From the NCBI RefSeq assembly GCF_018873765.1, contig NC_057924.1:24485542-24549541 (forward strand): DNA of 64,000 nt. The letters run 5' to 3'. Both the position numbers and the translations under genes were made by a program. The DNA comes from Telopea speciosissima (Eukaryota > Streptophyta > Magnoliopsida > Proteales > Proteaceae). How positions within the stretch are numbered: position 1 is the first letter of the stretch; every line of letters begins with the position of its first letter. Shown one piece after another: positions 61,443-64,000 of the stretch. The notes below the pieces were generated by a model. The model did no database searches. It was given only the letters and a program-made list of their open reading frames with translations, and was not told the origin of the DNA.

Positions 61443-61573
61443 ATGTTGATGCCTGTGAATTTGGAGAAAGACAATATTTTCTTGATTTAGTAGAAGAAGT
61501 TAGGGACAAAATATTCGACATAAACTATAAGCTTTACATAAACAAAAGGAATCTTGAACGATTCACATTCTAG
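61352..61573 (+). CDS. 73-codon ORF upstream of gag, copy A (helical, charged)
   Basis: ATG 61352 to TAG 61571. It begins MRYLRRLRKRINQLERSKVE, contains ACEFGERQYFLDLVEEV and ends NLERFTF. It is rich in Arg, Lys, Glu and Leu with heptad-like spacing, so a helical or coiled-coil protein is likely. I do not recognise a family. A truncated copy of its start (ATG 61065, stop after ~36 codons) sits in the first unit of the tandem duplication. It ends four bases before the start of copy B, to which it is related. Function unknown; it could be a separate protein or an upstream part of gag. Confidence 0.6.
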   Translation: MRYLRRLRKRINQLERSKVEARSQLRQYLKYVDACEFGERQYFLDLVEEVRDKIFDINYKLYINKRNLERFTF

Positions 61574-61577
61574 TATC

Positions 61578-61799
61578 ATGAGATATATAAGTCAATTAAG
61601 AAGAAGAATTTTTGCATTGAGTATAATTATAGAAGTTGCAAAAGAAACACTAAAGGAAAGTGAGGAGTCATATAAAACATGTGAAGCCGGAGAACGAGCG
61701 AATAATTGTCAAGTGATGGAAGAACAATGGCAAATAATAATTTCGCATGACCAGGAGAAATACCACCTTGGGCTAGAACTTCAACACTTGGTCTTTTGA
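61578..61799 (+). CDS. 73-codon ORF upstream of gag, copy B (paralogue of copy A)
   Basis: ATG 61578 to TGA 61797. It begins MRYISQLRRRIFALSIIIEV, contains KTCEAGERANN and MEEQWQIII, and ends LELQHLVF. It has exactly the same length as copy A and aligns without gaps, with 21 of 73 identical residues by my count, including MRY, LRxR, CExGER, EE and the final F. It lies 70 bp before gag and in another frame. The earlier in-frame TTG (61554) is not needed. Short spacing suggests both are read from one transcript by reinitiation, if they are translated at all. Confidence 0.6.
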   Translation: MRYISQLRRRIFALSIIIEVAKETLKESEESYKTCEAGERANNCQVMEEQWQIIISHDQEKYHLGLELQHLVF

Positions 61800-61869
61800 A
61801 GCTTTCAGGGAGTATCATAGTTAGAACAAGCTTCTTCCATGATTATTCTCACCTTACTCCTCCAAAACA

Positions 61870-63111
61870 ATGGTTCTACCTCCTTTTGATCCTCATCCTC
61901 CTATGAACACACAGTCACGCTCAAATGTGGCCTCTACTCCAGAACCTAATGATGAAGGTCAACCAACAATGGACACTAATGCACCACCTATTCCTTCCGC
62001 CCATGAAGTTACCTCCATTGTGAGTAATATGTTGGATCAACAACAGCAGGGAATGGGGGGATTGCTACAAGATATGCAACAGTAGCAACAATAGTTCATG
62101 GCCTCAATTACAGCCCAATTACAAGCGATCATGCAAAACATGCATCCTCCACCTGTGAACCCTACTGCAAATGTTCCACCTAGAGCTGTAGCAGCTCCTC
62201 CAGAAATGGTAAATGATGCTACGCCTCGACTGATGGAGAGGTTCCTCAAGATTCAATCTCTCACTTTTGGTGGAATTTCCAGGGACCCTCTCCAATCGAT
62301 GAAGTGGGTAAAATAGATGGAGAAGGACTTCGAGTTCCTAGGTTATACTGAAGCACAAAAGCTTCAATGTGCTAAGTATAAACTCCAACACAAGGTAGAA
62401 GCCTGGTGGCAAACCACTAGACCTATTTTGGCTGTTGCCCATCCCGAGATGACTTGGGATATTTTTAAAGAAGCATTTTTTGGGAACTATTTCCCAAGTT
62501 CTGTTAGAAGGAGGAAGGAAGTAGAGTTTATATAATTGACTCAAGGACCTAAATCAGTCCTAGAATACCAACAAACGTTCGAAGAACTCTTCTTATTTGC
62601 CCCTAAGCACCTGATGGCTGATGAAGCCAAAGCAAAGAAGTTAGAGGATGGTTTGAGACCTTCCCTCGGTGTTGTGATGGTAGTCCACAAGGCACATGGC
62701 TACTCTGAAGTTGTACAAATGGCCAAAGCGATAGAAGACAAGCAGAGAGATAATTTCATTGGGCAGCAAAGTTCAGGGAAGAGATCTATGTCATTTTCCG
62801 ATCGAATATACGAAAAGTTCTCAAGGTGCCCATACTATAATTCATCTTCTTCGTAGTTTCGAAGAAGGGAAGTTGAATCGACAAGTCAGAATCCTAAACC
62901 AATGTATGCAAACTCAAAAGCTGGAGGAGCTTCAGCAGCATCAAACAGTCAGGAAAATAAGTGTTTTAATTATGACCAGACCGGCCACTTTGCAAGAGAT
63001 TGCACCAGTTGGAAGCCTCCTATATATCTCCGACAACAACAAATAAGACAAAGTAACAAGGCTCAAGGTAGAGTGTATTTTGTGACCGCAGAAGAAGCCG
63101 AAGCAAGTTAG
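61870..63111 (+). pseudogene. gypsy gag (second element) with CCHC knuckle, several stops
   Basis: ATG 61870 gives MVLPPFDPHPPMNTQSRSNV, a disordered N-terminus. Stops occur at ~62083, ~62092, ~62314 and ~62533. Capsid segments: RLMERFLKIQSLTFGGISRD, FLGYTEAQKLQCAKYKLQHK, VEAWWQTTRPILAV, MTWDIFKEAFFGNYFPSSVR and SVLEYQQTFEELFLFAPKHL, the Retrotrans_gag fold. The knuckle is CFNYDQTGHFARDC (~62962-63003): C-x2 gives Tyr-Asp in place of the second Cys, so the first pair is disturbed. One stop also follows NSSSS at 62854. Confidence 0.9.
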
Positions 63112-63290
63112 GGAGCAGTAACAGGTACTGTTCCTATCTATTCATCACCAGCATTTACATTATTTGACACGGGTGCTATGCATTCATTTGTATCTCCTTC
63201 CTTTGCAATAAAAGAAAGATCTTGTTCAAACCCAAAGGTGAAAGAGAATTCACTTTTGTTGGTGGCAAGAAGAATAAACCAAGAAGAATA
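63112..63290 (+). pseudogene. gypsy protease start, then pol deletion
   Basis: Reads GAVTGTVPIYSSPAFTLFDT then GAMHSFVSPSFAIK, with the D-T-G active site of the retropepsin. The match stops near 63210. RT, RNase H and integrase are absent before the polypurine tract at 63459, so nearly all of pol has been deleted. Confidence 0.85.
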
Positions 63291-63458
63291 ATCATATCTA
63301 CACTTCAGATGAAGAAGTTGCTTGATAAGAGATGTTAGGGATACCTTGTCTCAGTAAGGAACATTGAGGATGAGGTTAGGCCTTATAAATACACCAGCAT
63401 AGGGAGGATGAAATTTTTCAGTTGCCAAGTATGACAATTTCGAGGACGAAATTTTTAT

Positions 63459-63470
63459 AAGGAGGAGGAA
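63459..63470 (+). other. polypurine tract, second gypsy element
   Basis: AAGGAGGAGGAA follows CGAGGACGAAATTTTTAT, the usual sequence just ahead of a gypsy 3' LTR. Confidence 0.8.
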
Positions 63471-64000
63471 TGTGAAACCCACCTCTAAATCTGGTCTAAT
63501 TCGAAATTGTGTAATGCCTAGTTCAAGTTCAACTACTATATATGCCCCCGCGATGTGGGCATTGTCTGTCTAGAAAATGGATCAATTCCCCGTCTTACTA
63601 ACACCAAACTCTGAAGAAACATCTAATATAGCCCTTGTGGAATCCAAAGAAGCTCAAGCAAGCTCCCACACATTTCCCGTACGTGCGAGGAGTGTGGGAC
63701 AGAGCACATAAAGAATCTGTCTATTTTAGATTTCGACCAATAGGTACAAATCCTCTCCAGTTATTAAAACCAAATTTCTATTTTTCGTAATCTGAGTCGA
63801 TCGGCCGTGTTTATCGAACTACCACTATAGACCGGTCGTGCCAGCTCAATATTTAGTTTTACCCCGCGGGTTCCGCACGTTCTAATTTTGTTAAAAACCC
63901 CCGTGTCTTATATCATTATGATCCAAATCATGCATTTGCTAGCTCTTATGGCTCATAAGAACTTAAAATCACTTTTCAAGAACTCATTCTCTTTTTAGCT
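63471..64000 (+). repeat. putative 3' LTR of second gypsy element, cut by window end
   Basis: Begins TGTGAAACCCACC right after the polypurine tract. No coding domain. The end lies outside the window. Confidence 0.65.

Overview
This is plant nuclear DNA, from an angiosperm. The one intact host gene is a ten-exon, plastid-type ketol-acid reductoisomerase with GT-AG introns. Nearly everything else is plant transposable-element sequence: Ty1/copia, Ty3/gypsy, L1-type LINEs with a type-1 RNase H tail, hAT, PIF/Harbinger and Mutator-like long-TIR elements. Species cannot be fixed by eye. I saw no tRNA or rRNA gene, no CRISPR array and no bacterial operon.

Layout. 1-4.28 kb: 5' part of a decayed Ty1/copia element on the minus strand (LTR, gag, PR, INT, RT, RNase H), cut by the window edge. 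5.6-6.42 kb: 3' end of a LINE with poly(A). 6.54-18.90 kb: a three-level transposon nest. A ~1.6 kb element with ~475 bp terminal inverted repeats carries a piece of a HAD-phosphatase gene with its promoter. A PIF/Harbinger element (8009-18758, TSD TTA) sits in its right arm, and a hAT element (10722-15669, TSD GTTATGTC) sits exactly at the start codon of the Harbinger transposase. 18.92-21.78 kb: a second long-TIR element with an 11-bp TSD. 22.13-27.55 kb: the ketol-acid reductoisomerase gene, with a repeat-like block in intron 4. 29.1-29.6 kb: a (TA)n tract and a small foldback element. 30.19-36.41 kb: a ~6.2 kb imperfect palindrome, about 2.6 kb per arm around a ~0.53 kb spacer, with a solo LTR inserted in one arm only.

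36.97-49.36 kb: a LINE on the minus strand, split by a long-TIR element (39220-46870) that is itself split by a nearly full-length LINE on the plus strand (39344-45132, with TSD and poly(A)). 50.77-55.35 kb: a complete-ended Ty3/gypsy element (406/407 bp LTRs, TSD GGTTT, tRNA-Met primer site) whose integrase core is deleted and whose pol frame runs into the 3' LTR. 57.98-64.0 kb: a second, decayed gypsy element with a long putative LTR, a 287-bp tandem duplication, two adjacent paralogous 73-codon ORFs ahead of gag, and a putative 3' LTR at the window end.

How it fits together. Only the reductoisomerase looks functional for the plant: it serves branched-chain amino-acid synthesis in plastids. 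The rest records successive insertions, and the target-site duplications give their order. The most unusual points are the twin 73-codon ORFs upstream of gypsy gag, the GRF zinc-finger third gene in the Harbinger element, the ATGA ORF1/ORF2 overlap shared by both LINEs, host-gene fragments captured by DNA transposons, and the giant palindrome.
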